Assembly (NCBI GenBank): GCA_946480465.1
Contig: CAMLJY010000030.1
Location: 8,253 to 72,252 of the forward strand
DNA length: 64,000 nt
Reading direction: 5' to 3'
Source of the DNA: an uncultured Burkholderiales bacterium
GTDB lineage: Bacteria > Pseudomonadota > Gammaproteobacteria > Burkholderiales > Burkholderiaceae
Shown here: positions 8,916-17,722 of the stretch, piece by piece
How the letters are laid out: each line of letters begins with the position of its first letter
How positions within the stretch are numbered: the stretch's first letter is position 1
Notes under the pieces: generated by a model
Seen by the model: only the letters and a program-made list of their open reading frames with translations
What the model was told of the DNA's origin: nothing
Database searches by the model: none
Position numbers and translations under genes: made by a program

Positions 8916-10189
8916 AGGTCATCGGCTGGCTGGAGCGGGGCGGGGCGCGGACCGACTGGCTGCTCATCGCGCTGTTCGTGCTGCTGCGGGCGGCGGCCAT
9001 CCTGCTCGACGTCGTGCCCACCTCCGACGCCGACTGGTACTACCACCGCGCGGTGGGCGTCGCGGCGGGCCAGGGCTACAGCGAAGGCGGCGTGCCCACC
9101 GCCTACTGGCCGCCCGGCTGGCCGCTGACCATGGCGGCGCTGTTCTGGCTGCTGTCGCCCAGCGTGATGGTGGCGAAGTGCTTCAACCTGCTGTGCGCCG
9201 GCCTCGCGGCCTGGCTGACGCTGGACCTGGCGCGCCGACTGTTCGACTCGCGGCTGGTCGGCCGCGCCAGCGTGCTGCTGCTGGCGCTGTACCCCAACAG
9301 CATCGGCTACGTGCCGCTGCTGCTGACCGAGACCTACTACACCACCTTGCTGCTGGCCGGCTGCTGGGTGCTGGTGGTCTCGCGGCGGCCGGCCGCCCTG
9401 GTCGCCGCGGGGCTGGTTTTCGGCCTGGCCTCGCTGGTGAAGGCGCAGACCGTGGTGGCGGTGTTTTTCCTGTTCTGCCTCTTCGCGCTGGGCGACCGGT
9501 CGCTGCGCGGCGTGGTGCGCAGCGGCGTGCAGATGGTGGCGGTGCTGTGCGTCACGGTGGCCGTGGTGGCGCCGTGGAGCCTGCGCAACCTGGAGGTCTT
9601 CGGCAAGCCGGTCTTCATCTCCACCAATGGCGGCTTGACGCTGCTGACGGGCAACAACCCCTCGGCACGCGGCGGCTTCACCCCGGAAGACCCGCTGGTG
9701 ACGTCGATCCCGCGCAGCGTGGCGAACCAGATCGAGGTGGACGCCGAGGCCAAGCGCCGCGGCGTCGAATGGATCCGCGAGAACCCGGGCCGGTTCGTGG
9801 CACTGGTGCCGCTGAAGGTCTTCCGGCTGTGGGGGCCTGACGGCGAGTCGGAGTGGGGCTACCAGGGCGGCTTCGCCGGCTACGAGCGGTACCAGGCGCT
9901 GTTCCGCGGCCTGCGCCTGGCCAACCAGGCGTACTACGTCGCGCTGATCGCGGCCTTCCTGTGGGGCACCGTCCTGCTGGTGCGGCGCGTGGCGGCCGGC
10001 ACGGCGGGGGCGCTCACCCTGCTGCCGCTGGCGCTGTGCCTGTACCCGACGCTGATCGCGATGGTGTTCTCCGGCCAGTCACGCTTCCACGCGCCGATCA
10101 TGCCCTTCGTCATCATGGCCGCGGCCTGGGTGTTGGCCGGCCGCCCGCGTGAAGCGGCGGGTGCCGTCCGCGTCGCCCAGCCGGCCTGA
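8912..10189 (+). CDS. GT-C (family 39/ArnT-like) glycosyltransferase
   Basis: A 425-residue polytopic protein starting at the ATG that overlaps the previous stop (ATGA). After the first membrane helix comes a periplasmic loop with SDADWYYHRAVGVA, the DxD/DE loop-1 signature of PMT/ArnT enzymes, then PTAYWPPGWP and about nine further membrane helices. Such enzymes use the polyprenyl-phosphate sugar supplied by the DPM-GtrA protein and decorate glycan, lipid or protein outside the membrane. Its 3' end overlaps by 111 bases the end of the convergent O-antigen-ligase-like gene, so the last 36 codons are antisense to that gene. Confidence 0.8.
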   Translation: MKVIGWLERGGARTDWLLIALFVLLRAAAILLDVVPTSDADWYYHRAVGVAAGQGYSEGGVPTAYWPPGWPLTMAALFWLLSPSVMVAKCFNLLCAGLAAWLTLDLARRLFDSRLVGRASVLLLALYPNSIGYVPLLLTETYYTTLLLAGCWVLVVSRRPAALVAAGLVFGLASLVKAQTVVAVFFLFCLFALGDRSLRGVVRSGVQMVAVLCVTVAVVAPWSLRNLEVFGKPVFISTNGGLTLLTGNNPSARGGFTPEDPLVTSIPRSVANQIEVDAEAKRRGVEWIRENPGRFVALVPLKVFRLWGPDGESEWGYQGGFAGYERYQALFRGLRLANQAYYVALIAAFLWGTVLLVRRVAAGTAGALTLLPLALCLYPTLIAMVFSGQSRFHAPIMPFVIMAAAWVLAGRPREAAGAVRVAQPA

Positions 10190-12082
10190 CGAGGGCAGCG
10201 CCGCCCAGCCAGTGAGGACGATGCCCAGCATCAGCAGGCGCGGCGTGTCGATCAGCGAATCGGTGACGCCGAGCACGCCCCAGGTGCTCAGGCAGGCCAG
10301 GTGCAACCAGCCTTCGGCCCGGCCGGCGCGCGCGGTGCCGGCGGCCCGCGCCAGCGCCAGCGTCAGCAGCGCGCCCAGCAGCAGCGTGCCGGCGCGCCCG
10401 AGCTCGAAGCGCACCGCCAGCGCGATGTTCTGGGCATGCCAGTTCCCCAGCACGCTGCCGGTCACGTGCCAGTGATCGAGCCCCCGGCTGAAGTCGCCGT
10501 TGCGCAGCAGCGCAGCGCCGCCGGGCGAGGTCATGTGGACGGAAGCCACGTCCACCGCATGCGGCCCGTGTGGGGTGTACAGCGTGAACTTCAGCGGCCG
10601 CGGCACCGGGCCCGTGGCCGCGCCGACCAGGCCTGAGTCAAGCTCCAGCGTGAACCGCGTCCACGGCGCGCCGCCGTCGGTGGCCGGCACCGGGGTCCGC
10701 GCCATCGCGGGGGCCGATACTCCCTGGAAGCGCAGCGTGCGCTTCTCGCACTCGAAGCTCGCCAGCAGCCACTTCTCGCACAGGCCGACGAAGAACATCG
10801 CCTCCGGGCGGCCCGCCCGGGCCAGCACCTCGACGCGGTAGGGCGTGTGCGGGCGCGCCTCGACCAGCTGTTCGACGAACAGCGTGTCGCCGGGCTCGAG
10901 CCGCAGCACCGCGGCGCCGCTGGCGCGGCGCACCAGGGACACCGCCGCGGTGCGGGCGTCATCGGCGGCGTGGGCGCGCCGCTCGGCCGGGTAGCGCCCC
11001 AGGCCGGCACCCCACCAGGCCGAATGCGAGGCTGCCGGCTTGCTCACCCCGTCCCAGTGCGCCATGCGCGCCTGCAGGTCCTTGCCGATGGACTGCAGGC
11101 GGTGCCGGGCGAAGGAGCCGTCGATGACGGGCGCCGCCAGCAGCGCGGCCGTTGCGATGAGCCCCGCCGCCGCGATGCGGTGATGGCGCGCGCCTTCGAC
11201 CAGCAGCCCGCACAGCAGCAGCGCGGTGGCCACGGCGTGGGCGGCGTAGCCGGCGCGGGAGTACGTGACCGCCAGCGCATAGCCGGCGCTCAGCCACACC
11301 AGGGCCGCGGCGATGCGCAGCCCGCGCGCCGGCGCGCGCCAGGCCAGCCAGGCTGCGAAGCAGCTGCCCAGCACCAGGCAGCACTCGAGGTAGGCCCCGC
11401 CGAAGCCCATCGCATGCAGCGGGCCGGTGACGCGGTAGCGCGTGCTGAAGTCCAGCAGGCCGACGAAGGCGAGCCGCTCCCACGCCACCGCGGCCACCAG
11501 GGCCGCGAGGCCGGCGGTCATTCCGACGGCGGTGACCAGCAGCATGTCTTCGCCGCGCCGCCGCAGCCGGGCCATCAGCGCCAGCAGCAACGTCCCCCAG
11601 ACGGCGCCCTTGGCCAGCCGCAGGCCGGCGGCCGGGCTGAGCGCGGTGGGGTGCAGCCCGGCCTGGTCGCCGGCGGCCAGCCACGCGAGCGTGGCCGACA
11701 GCAGCAGCAGCGTCACCACCGCGCCGACCGCCAGCCCCGCCAGCCGGCCGGCCGCCGCAGTCTGTTTCGGCACCGGTGCGGCCGGACCCAGGCGCAGGTG
11801 GGCCAGTCCAAGGATGGTGGCGCAGAACAGGTCGTACTCGACCCACTCGACGCGGCCGGCCCAGGGCGTCAGGTCGAGCACCGGCAGCAGGGCCAGCACC
11901 AGCGTCGGCGCCCACGCCGGCCGCCACCAGGCCAGCAGCGCCGCGGCGGCCAGGCCCGCGGCGAGGCCGGGGGCGGCGGCGGGCCAGTCGAGCGCGGCCG
12001 CGAGCAGGGCGGCGGCCCAGCCCAGGGCCAGCGCCGGCTTCAGCCGCAGGGCGAGGAGAGAGGCCGGATGCTCAGCCGACAC
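10079..12082 (-). CDS. O-antigen ligase-like membrane protein with large periplasmic domain
   Basis: A 667-residue protein with about ten N-terminal membrane segments, a long soluble stretch (about residues 340-570) with beta-sandwich character (DTLFVEQLVEARPHTPYRVEV and NGDFSRGLDHW are typical of carbohydrate-binding-like folds), then closing membrane segments and a polar tail. The first half resembles Wzy/WaaL proteins. It probably polymerises or ligates glycan at the periplasmic face. The GTG start at 12082 lies inside the end of the asparagine-synthase-like gene (11-base overlap), indicating coupling. It is the last gene of the long - strand operon. Whether it is a ligase or a polymerase cannot be decided here. 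Confidence 0.7.
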   Translation of the reverse strand: MSAEHPASLLALRLKPALALGWAAALLAAALDWPAAAPGLAAGLAAAALLAWWRPAWAPTLVLALLPVLDLTPWAGRVEWVEYDLFCATILGLAHLRLGPAAPVPKQTAAAGRLAGLAVGAVVTLLLLSATLAWLAAGDQAGLHPTALSPAAGLRLAKGAVWGTLLLALMARLRRRGEDMLLVTAVGMTAGLAALVAAVAWERLAFVGLLDFSTRYRVTGPLHAMGFGGAYLECCLVLGSCFAAWLAWRAPARGLRIAAALVWLSAGYALAVTYSRAGYAAHAVATALLLCGLLVEGARHHRIAAAGLIATAALLAAPVIDGSFARHRLQSIGKDLQARMAHWDGVSKPAASHSAWWGAGLGRYPAERRAHAADDARTAAVSLVRRASGAAVLRLEPGDTLFVEQLVEARPHTPYRVEVLARAGRPEAMFFVGLCEKWLLASFECEKRTLRFQGVSAPAMARTPVPATDGGAPWTRFTLELDSGLVGAATGPVPRPLKFTLYTPHGPHAVDVASVHMTSPGGAALLRNGDFSRGLDHWHVTGSVLGNWHAQNIALAVRFELGRAGTLLLGALLTLALARAAGTARAGRAEGWLHLACLSTWGVLGVTDSLIDTPRLLMLGIVLTGWAALPSSGRLGDADGTRRFTRAAGQHPGRGHDDEGHDRRVEA

Positions 12083-13718
12083 GCCAGGCCGGGTGGTGGG
12101 CGCGCAGCCACTGCTCCAGCATCATCAGCAGCCACACCATCTCGCCGTAGTAGCCGGGGTGCTGCGGCAGCAGGGTGCCGAGCAACTGGTCGGCGAAGTC
12201 CGGCCGCACCAGCCCGCGCGCGGCGGCGCCGCGCACCGCATCGGCCGCCAGCTTGTTCAGCGCCTGGTGCCGCAGCGCCCACACGCCGAAGGGCAGGCCG
12301 AAGCCCTGCTTCTTCTTGGTGATGATCTCGTCGGGCAGGAAACCGCGCAGCGCTTCCTTGAAGAACCAGCGCAGCTTGAGCCCGCGCAGCTTGTCCGCCG
12401 GCGCCAGACGCATCGAGAAGTCGACCAGTGCGTGGTCCAGCATCGGGTAGCGCACCGTCACGCCGGCCAGCTGCGAGGTGCCGCGCACCTTCGGCAGGTC
12501 GCTCTCGGCCAGCGTGTAGCGCCAGTCGTAGGCCAGGTTGCGGTCCAGGTCGTCCGCCGCGTCGCAAGCGGCCCAGACCTCGCGCTGCTGGCGCAGCGGC
12601 GCGGCCTGGTCGACCTGGGCCAGCCAGGCGCGCGGCAACACGTTCTCGGCCCCCAGGCGCACCAGCAGGTTGTGGTTCTGCAGGCGGTCGGGCATCGGCG
12701 TCGTGGCCTGGCGGATGTAGCCCGAGCCCTTCTTGATGATCGGCGTGCGGGCCACCGCCGGCAGGCCGAAGAAGGGTTCCATCAGCCCGCGGCGCAGGAA
12801 GCCGGGCACCTGCTGGTACCAGCCGAACACGCGCAGCATGGCGTAGCGCGAGTTGCCGCCGAACAGCTCGTCGCCGCCGTCACCGGCCAGCAGCCGGCTC
12901 ACGCCGTCGCCGCGGGCCTTCAGCGCGCAGTAGTAGGCCGGCAGCGCGGACGAGTTGCCGAAGGGCTGGTCGTAGGACGCGGCGACCTTGGCGATGCCCT
13001 GCACCAGGTCGTCCGGCGTCACGTAGTACTCGTGGTGCTCGGTGCCGAAGTGCTTGGCGGCGATGCGCGCGAAAGCCATCTCGTCGTAGCCGGCGGCCTC
13101 GAAGCCGATGGAGTACGTGGCGGCGGGGCGGCCGGCCACTTCGCAGATCATGCCGGCGACGGTGGAGCTGTCGGTGCCGCCGCTGAGGAAACAGGCCGGC
13201 TGCGTGCCGTCCAGCTGCTGCCGCACCGCCTCGCGCAGCAGCAGCAGGAACTCGGCCCGCTTGTCCTGGAAGCTCATGCCCTGGGCCGGCGCGAAGCGCG
13301 GCCGCCAGTAGGGTTCGATGCGCAGCTGGCCACGCTCGAACACCGCGCAGTGGCCGGCCGGCAGGCGGTGGATGCCGCGGTAGGCGGTGCGCGGCGAGGG
13401 GATGGCGTGGAAGTACAGGTAGTCGTACAGCGCCTGCGGGTCGATCGGCGCGGCGTCGTCGCGCAGGGCCTGCGCATCCCGCGCGAAGCGCAGCTCGCCG
13501 TCGACGATGCGGTAGCACAGCGTCTTGATCGCGAAGCGGTCGACCGCCAGCAGCGTGCGCCCGTCCGCCGTGCGCAGGCCGACGGCAAAGCCGCCGCGCG
13601 CCTGCGCCGCGGCCTGGGCGATGCCGCCAGCGGCGACGCGTGCATGCCAGGTGGCCAGGTCGGTGTCCTGCTCGGCGTCGAGCAGGTCCTGTTCGAAGCA
13701 GGGGTCGCGGAAGCTCAA
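12072..13718 (-). CDS. Asparagine synthase-like amidotransferase lacking the N-terminal nucleophile part
   Basis: About 548 residues. The C-terminal synthase domain is intact, with the PP-loop FLSGGTDSS near 179-187, GDGGDELFGG, and the late KKKQGFGLP motif. Class II glutaminase domains begin with Met-Cys and about 100 further residues before the ARD(R)xGIKPLYY-type segment; here that segment (DRFAIKTLCYR) already appears around residue 65, and the N terminus has no Cys at position 2. It is therefore either ammonia/amine-dependent or an ATP-dependent ligase of another kind. The TTG start at 13718 overlaps the previous stop (TTGA) and has GAGGAG upstream. Homologues occur in exosortase-associated polysaccharide loci, where sugar-acid amidation is often proposed. 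Confidence 0.75.
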   Translation of the reverse strand: MSFRDPCFEQDLLDAEQDTDLATWHARVAAGGIAQAAAQARGGFAVGLRTADGRTLLAVDRFAIKTLCYRIVDGELRFARDAQALRDDAAPIDPQALYDYLYFHAIPSPRTAYRGIHRLPAGHCAVFERGQLRIEPYWRPRFAPAQGMSFQDKRAEFLLLLREAVRQQLDGTQPACFLSGGTDSSTVAGMICEVAGRPAATYSIGFEAAGYDEMAFARIAAKHFGTEHHEYYVTPDDLVQGIAKVAASYDQPFGNSSALPAYYCALKARGDGVSRLLAGDGGDELFGGNSRYAMLRVFGWYQQVPGFLRRGLMEPFFGLPAVARTPIIKKGSGYIRQATTPMPDRLQNHNLLVRLGAENVLPRAWLAQVDQAAPLRQQREVWAACDAADDLDRNLAYDWRYTLAESDLPKVRGTSQLAGVTVRYPMLDHALVDFSMRLAPADKLRGLKLRWFFKEALRGFLPDEIITKKKQGFGLPFGVWALRHQALNKLAADAVRGAAARGLVRPDFADQLLGTLLPQHPGYYGEMVWLLMMLEQWLRAHHPAWRVG

Positions 13719-14968
13719 GAGCGGTTCTCCTCGGTCTGGGCGGGCGCGGCGTTCGGCGCGGCGGCCTCGGCGGGGGATGGGGTGCAGGTGGCTGGCCCGG
13801 CCTGGCCGGCTGCGGCGGCCGGGGCCTCCGGGGTTGCGGCCGGGGCACGCGTGGCCCGCAGGCGGGCCACGGTGGCGGCCAGCTGCTGGCGCTGCCATTG
13901 CACCCAGCCCCGCAGCGTCGGCGGGTAGATGGTCCAGGGCCGCCGCGTGTAGGTGCGGGTCTGGTCGGACCAGCGGGTCTTGTGCGGGTTCACCGCGCCC
14001 TTGAAGTCGTAGGTGCGCACGCCCATCGCACGCAGCGTGTTGATCAGCTCCAGGTTCAGCAGGTAGCTGGGGCTGTATTTCTCGTGCGCCTCGACCTGGC
14101 TGTGCTTGAGGCAGGAGAACACGCCCTGGTGCACGACGCCCACGTTGAACGCGATCGGCTCGCCGTTGGCGCAGGCCACCTTCGCGACCACCCGGCCGGC
14201 GGGCAGGCCGTGCTGGAACAGCGCGCGGTGAAAGCGCTGCTGGCGCTCGGATTTCGTCAGCGCATCGCCGCCGGTGTGCTTCCAGGACTGGCGCTCGATC
14301 GCCATCATCACCTCGAGCAGCTCGTCGGCCTGGTCGCCGCGCAGGTAATCGCGGTAGCTGATGTCGAACTGGCCGCGGTAGCGGTTGACCGAGGTGCGCA
14401 GGTTCTGCCGCAGGCTCTTCGAGACGTGGGCCATGAAGGCCTTGTCGTCGGCTTCGAGCGGGAAGTACGGTGAATCGTAGGGTTCGCCGGGCACCATGCG
14501 GTAGCCGCCCTGGCGGCAGGCCTGCTTCATCAGCGACTCGCTGGGGCTGCCGCAGACCAGGCGGATCTCGAAGCTGGCCCAAGGCCCGAAGTGAGCGGCC
14601 AGCGAGCGCAGCCAGGCCAGCACGATGGCCGGGTCCTGCCGCGCCACAAGCAGGCCGTTGCGGCCGCCGATCTCGCCGGTGGAGGTCATCAGCCGCAGCC
14701 CCGCCATCTGGCGGCCGACGATGGTGGTGGGGAACAGGCCCAGCACCTCGCCGCCTGGGCCGCTGCGCACGCACACGGTGCGCGCCTGGGCGGGGTCGTC
14801 CAGGGCGTCCTGCACGGCCCAAAACCACTCGATCGTCGAGCTGCCGTCCAGGCCCAGGCAGGTCGCCGGGTCTTCCTGCGCCAGCGCATTCCAGGTCGGG
14901 CGCAGCGCGGTGAGCGCAGCGCGGTCGGTGATCAGCTCGGTGTGGGGCATGAAGGTGTCAAGGCGCAA
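13715..14968 (-). CDS. BioF2/CelD-like GNAT acetyltransferase (FemAB-related)
   Basis: A 417-residue soluble protein in the Acetyltransf_6 (BioF2-like, PF13480) class. Hallmarks are KSLRQNLRTSVNRY near the middle, the YSPSYLLNLELI segment, and DFKGAVNPHKTRW, which resemble the conserved C-terminal lobe of CelD and FemAB-type acyltransferases. The Pro/Ala-rich tail (last 50 residues) looks disordered. The start is uncertain: a TTG at 14968 overlaps the upstream stop by 11 bases, while an ATG at 14950 gives 411 residues; neither has a good ribosome site. It probably acylates an amino group on a sugar or other EPS building block, a role consistent with aminotransferases on either side. Confidence 0.75.
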   Translation of the reverse strand: MRLDTFMPHTELITDRAALTALRPTWNALAQEDPATCLGLDGSSTIEWFWAVQDALDDPAQARTVCVRSGPGGEVLGLFPTTIVGRQMAGLRLMTSTGEIGGRNGLLVARQDPAIVLAWLRSLAAHFGPWASFEIRLVCGSPSESLMKQACRQGGYRMVPGEPYDSPYFPLEADDKAFMAHVSKSLRQNLRTSVNRYRGQFDISYRDYLRGDQADELLEVMMAIERQSWKHTGGDALTKSERQQRFHRALFQHGLPAGRVVAKVACANGEPIAFNVGVVHQGVFSCLKHSQVEAHEKYSPSYLLNLELINTLRAMGVRTYDFKGAVNPHKTRWSDQTRTYTRRPWTIYPPTLRGWVQWQRQQLAATVARLRATRAPAATPEAPAAAAGQAGPATCTPSPAEAAAPNAAPAQTEENRS

Positions 14969-16232
14969 GGGCGGGGGCGGGCTGCAGCCGCAGCGACAGG
15001 CGCCGCATGCGCTGCAGCAGCTGCTCGGGGTCGAGGTCCTGGTGCACCGGCACGCAGACGACGTGCTCGGCCAGGTGGCGGGCGTCGTCGATCAGGCGCG
15101 CGTCGCCGCAGGCGGCGAGGCTGGGGTGCAGCACCGTGCCGAAGGTCTGCGGCATCAGGCCGGCCTGGGTGCGGCACTCGCGCGAGAAACGCTCGCGGTC
15201 GTCGACGAAGAGTGGAAACAGCCAGGGCGTGGCTTCCGGCGGCAGCGCGGGCAGCACCGGTCGCGGGCCCGGCGTGCCGCCCCAGTGCGCGGCCAGCGCG
15301 GAATAGCGGGCGCGGCGGCGTTCGGCCATCTGCGTGAGGTCGGTGGCCAGCAGCAGCCGGCGCGACACCGCCGGCATGCACCAGCCGGCGCGCACCAGGT
15401 CCAGGCCCATCACGCCCTCGTCGCCACCGGCGTCGGCGCTGGATGGCGCAGCGGGGGCGACCGGTGCCGCGGGTGCGCCCGGCCGCACGCCCTTCAGGCG
15501 CAACCGGGTGTTCTCCAGCGCCGTCGCCATTGCCTTCAGCAGCGGGCGATCGGACTGCGCGATCGCCTCTTCGACGAAGCGCTTGTAGAGCCGGACCTCG
15601 TGGCCGCGCGGCGGCGGCTGCAGGGGGGCCGCACCAACCGGCGCGGGCTGCCCGCCCGGCCGCAGCAGGCCACCGCCGGCGATGCTGGGCACTGTCTTCC
15701 AGAAGCTGTAGACGCGGTAGCTGTCGTCGCGGCCGGCGAGCGCGCCGGCCTCGGCATCGAAGAAGGAGTGCGACCAATCCTCGAGCACCGGCAGACCCAG
15801 TGCCCGCACCGCGTCGAAGGCGGCTTCGTGTTGCGGGATGCCGAAGTACTGGATCGCCATGACCGCGGCCACGCCGCCGGCGCGGCAGCGGGCCAGCAGG
15901 TCGTCCGCGTCGACGTGCAGGGTGCGGTCGATGCGGTAGTAGACCGGTTCCAGCCCGGCCTGCAGCACGGGCGTCACGCAGGCCGGGCAGTGGTAGGCGG
16001 GCACCAGCACCCGGCGCGCGCCGCTGGCCGCCAGTTCGCGGCAGGCGCGCAGCAGCGCGCTGCGGCCGTTGTAGGTCAGCTCGAGCCCGGGTGTCGCAAG
16101 CAGCGCCTGCGCCTGCGGCAGGCGCCGTCCCGGCGCCAGCTGCGGCAGTTGCACCGCCGGCTGCGACGACACCGGCGGCAGCGGCGCGGCCGCGGCCGGC
16201 ACGGCGGCGCCAGCCATGGCCTCAGCTGGCAT
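14958..16232 (-). CDS. DegT/DnrJ/EryC1-type PLP aminotransferase, copy A
   Basis: A 424-residue member of the sugar aminotransferase fold. YNGRSALLRAC near the start, LVPAYHCPACV, LEDWSHSFFDA and YSFWKTVPSIAGGG mark the PLP pocket; the internal aldimine lysine is Lys179. The first 40 residues are Ala/Pro-rich and probably not part of the fold. A similar but divergent enzyme lies at 20859-22034 in the same operon. Family members aminate keto sugars, but close relatives in EPS loci have no proven substrate. The ATG at 16232 overlaps the flippase stop by 11 bases. A GNAT follows directly, giving an aminotransferase plus acetyltransferase pair. Confidence 0.8.
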   Translation of the reverse strand: MPAEAMAGAAVPAAAAPLPPVSSQPAVQLPQLAPGRRLPQAQALLATPGLELTYNGRSALLRACRELAASGARRVLVPAYHCPACVTPVLQAGLEPVYYRIDRTLHVDADDLLARCRAGGVAAVMAIQYFGIPQHEAAFDAVRALGLPVLEDWSHSFFDAEAGALAGRDDSYRVYSFWKTVPSIAGGGLLRPGGQPAPVGAAPLQPPPRGHEVRLYKRFVEEAIAQSDRPLLKAMATALENTRLRLKGVRPGAPAAPVAPAAPSSADAGGDEGVMGLDLVRAGWCMPAVSRRLLLATDLTQMAERRRARYSALAAHWGGTPGPRPVLPALPPEATPWLFPLFVDDRERFSRECRTQAGLMPQTFGTVLHPSLAACGDARLIDDARHLAEHVVCVPVHQDLDPEQLLQRMRRLSLRLQPAPALAP

Positions 16233-17682
16233 GGCCGACCCCCCGCTTGCTGCGCAGCCGCGAGGCGACCAGCACGATCTCCGGCCACAGCGGGTGCTTG
16301 AAGCTGCGCAGCGCGCCCAGCCACAGCACCAGCGCCAGCAGGCCGCTGCTGACCAGCACCGCGATGTAGTTGTCGCCGTTCTGCCCCCAGAGGTGCACCA
16401 GCAGCCAGACCGGGCCGACGACGGTGATGGTGACCAGCGTGCTCGGGATGCAGGCGCGCATCAGGTCGACGAAATGCAGGTCGATGAAGCGGCGCAGGTA
16501 GCGCTGCGAGACGAAGCCGCCGATGAAGGTGGACACCATCAAACCCCAGCAGGCGCCCTCGAGCCCGAACGCGACGCCGATCACCAGCCCCGAGATGCGC
16601 AGCAACTGCACGGCCAGCTGCAGGCGGCTGCTCTGGTCGACGCGGCCGACGGCGATCATCACCTCGCCGGTCAGCCAGTACGGCAGGTCGAAGATGCCGA
16701 CCAGGCACAGGATGGCGGCCAGCGGCACCGCCGGCGCCCACTGGTCGCCATAGAGCAGGCGGATGGCCGAGTAGGCCAGGATGCCCAGCAGCGCCAGGAA
16801 CGGCCAGCCGGCGCCCGTCAACAGCGCGGTGGCGCCCAGGTAGGCCTTGGCGGTGCCGTTGCCGCTGCGCGATTCGCGCGAGAAATACGGCAGGCAGATG
16901 TTGATCGCGGTGCGCAGCACGACGCGGTTGAAGATCTCCATCAGCCCGTTGGCGCGGCTGTAGAACGCGGTGGCGGTGACGTCGAGCACGCGGCCGATCA
17001 CCGCCTCGGGCGCGCCCTTGCCGATCTGGCCGATGAAGTAGATGCTCATCGCGTGCTTGGAGAAATGCAGCACGTGGCCGATGCCCTTGAACGAGGGCCA
17101 GCGCGGCAGCTCGGGCGGGCGGAAGTACAGCGCCACCAGCACCGTCACCGCCAGGCCAGCGATCGAGGCCCAGGCCATGCTGAGATAGCTCATGCCTGCC
17201 AGCGCGCAGCTGACGCCGACGACGAAGGTGGTCACGTTCGCCACCTGGTTGGCGATGAAGATCGGGCGGAAGTTGAGCTCGCGCCGGAAGTACGCCATCG
17301 TCACCGCCCCGAAAGGCACGATGACGAAGTTGACCGCCTGCAGCTGCAGCACCTGCGTGATGCCGGGTTCGCCGTAGAAGCGGCCGATCCAGTGGGCGGC
17401 GCCGGCGATGACCACCGCCATCGACCACGAGGTGCCCAGGTTCACCATGAAGGCGGCGCGGATCTTGCCGTCGTCCAGTTCGCGCTCCTGGATCAGGTAC
17501 TCGGCCAGGCCGAAGTCGCGCAGCTGGCCGGCCATCGCGATGATGACCGCTGCCACCGCGTAGACGCCGATCTCTTTAGGCGTCAGCACGCGGGCCAGCA
17601 CGATGGCCGACAGCAGCTGCAGCACCACGCCGGCATTGTTGTCCAGCAGGTGCAGCAGGAAGGAACGGCGGACCGAACTCAT
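16222..17682 (-). CDS. Wzx-type polysaccharide flippase (MVF/MATE superfamily)
   Basis: A 486-residue protein with about 12-14 hydrophobic helices and few long loops. It starts MSSVRRSFLLHLLDNNAGVVLQ and includes LTPKEIGVYAVA, which is typical of the oligosaccharide flippase family (Polysacc_synt). It should move undecaprenyl-linked repeat units from the cytoplasmic to the periplasmic leaflet, upstream of the ligase or polymerase. The ATG at 17682 is chosen because the in-frame sequence above it is Pro/Arg-rich and shadows the TPR gene. A 40-base gap separates it from the TPR gene stop. Confidence 0.88.
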   Translation of the reverse strand: MSSVRRSFLLHLLDNNAGVVLQLLSAIVLARVLTPKEIGVYAVAAVIIAMAGQLRDFGLAEYLIQERELDDGKIRAAFMVNLGTSWSMAVVIAGAAHWIGRFYGEPGITQVLQLQAVNFVIVPFGAVTMAYFRRELNFRPIFIANQVANVTTFVVGVSCALAGMSYLSMAWASIAGLAVTVLVALYFRPPELPRWPSFKGIGHVLHFSKHAMSIYFIGQIGKGAPEAVIGRVLDVTATAFYSRANGLMEIFNRVVLRTAINICLPYFSRESRSGNGTAKAYLGATALLTGAGWPFLALLGILAYSAIRLLYGDQWAPAVPLAAILCLVGIFDLPYWLTGEVMIAVGRVDQSSRLQLAVQLLRISGLVIGVAFGLEGACWGLMVSTFIGGFVSQRYLRRFIDLHFVDLMRACIPSTLVTITVVGPVWLLVHLWGQNGDNYIAVLVSSGLLALVLWLGALRSFKHPLWPEIVLVASRLRSKRGVGHAS

Positions 17683-17722
17683 CGCCGGGGCTTCGCGGCG
17701 CGCGGCGAGTGGAGGAAGAGAC

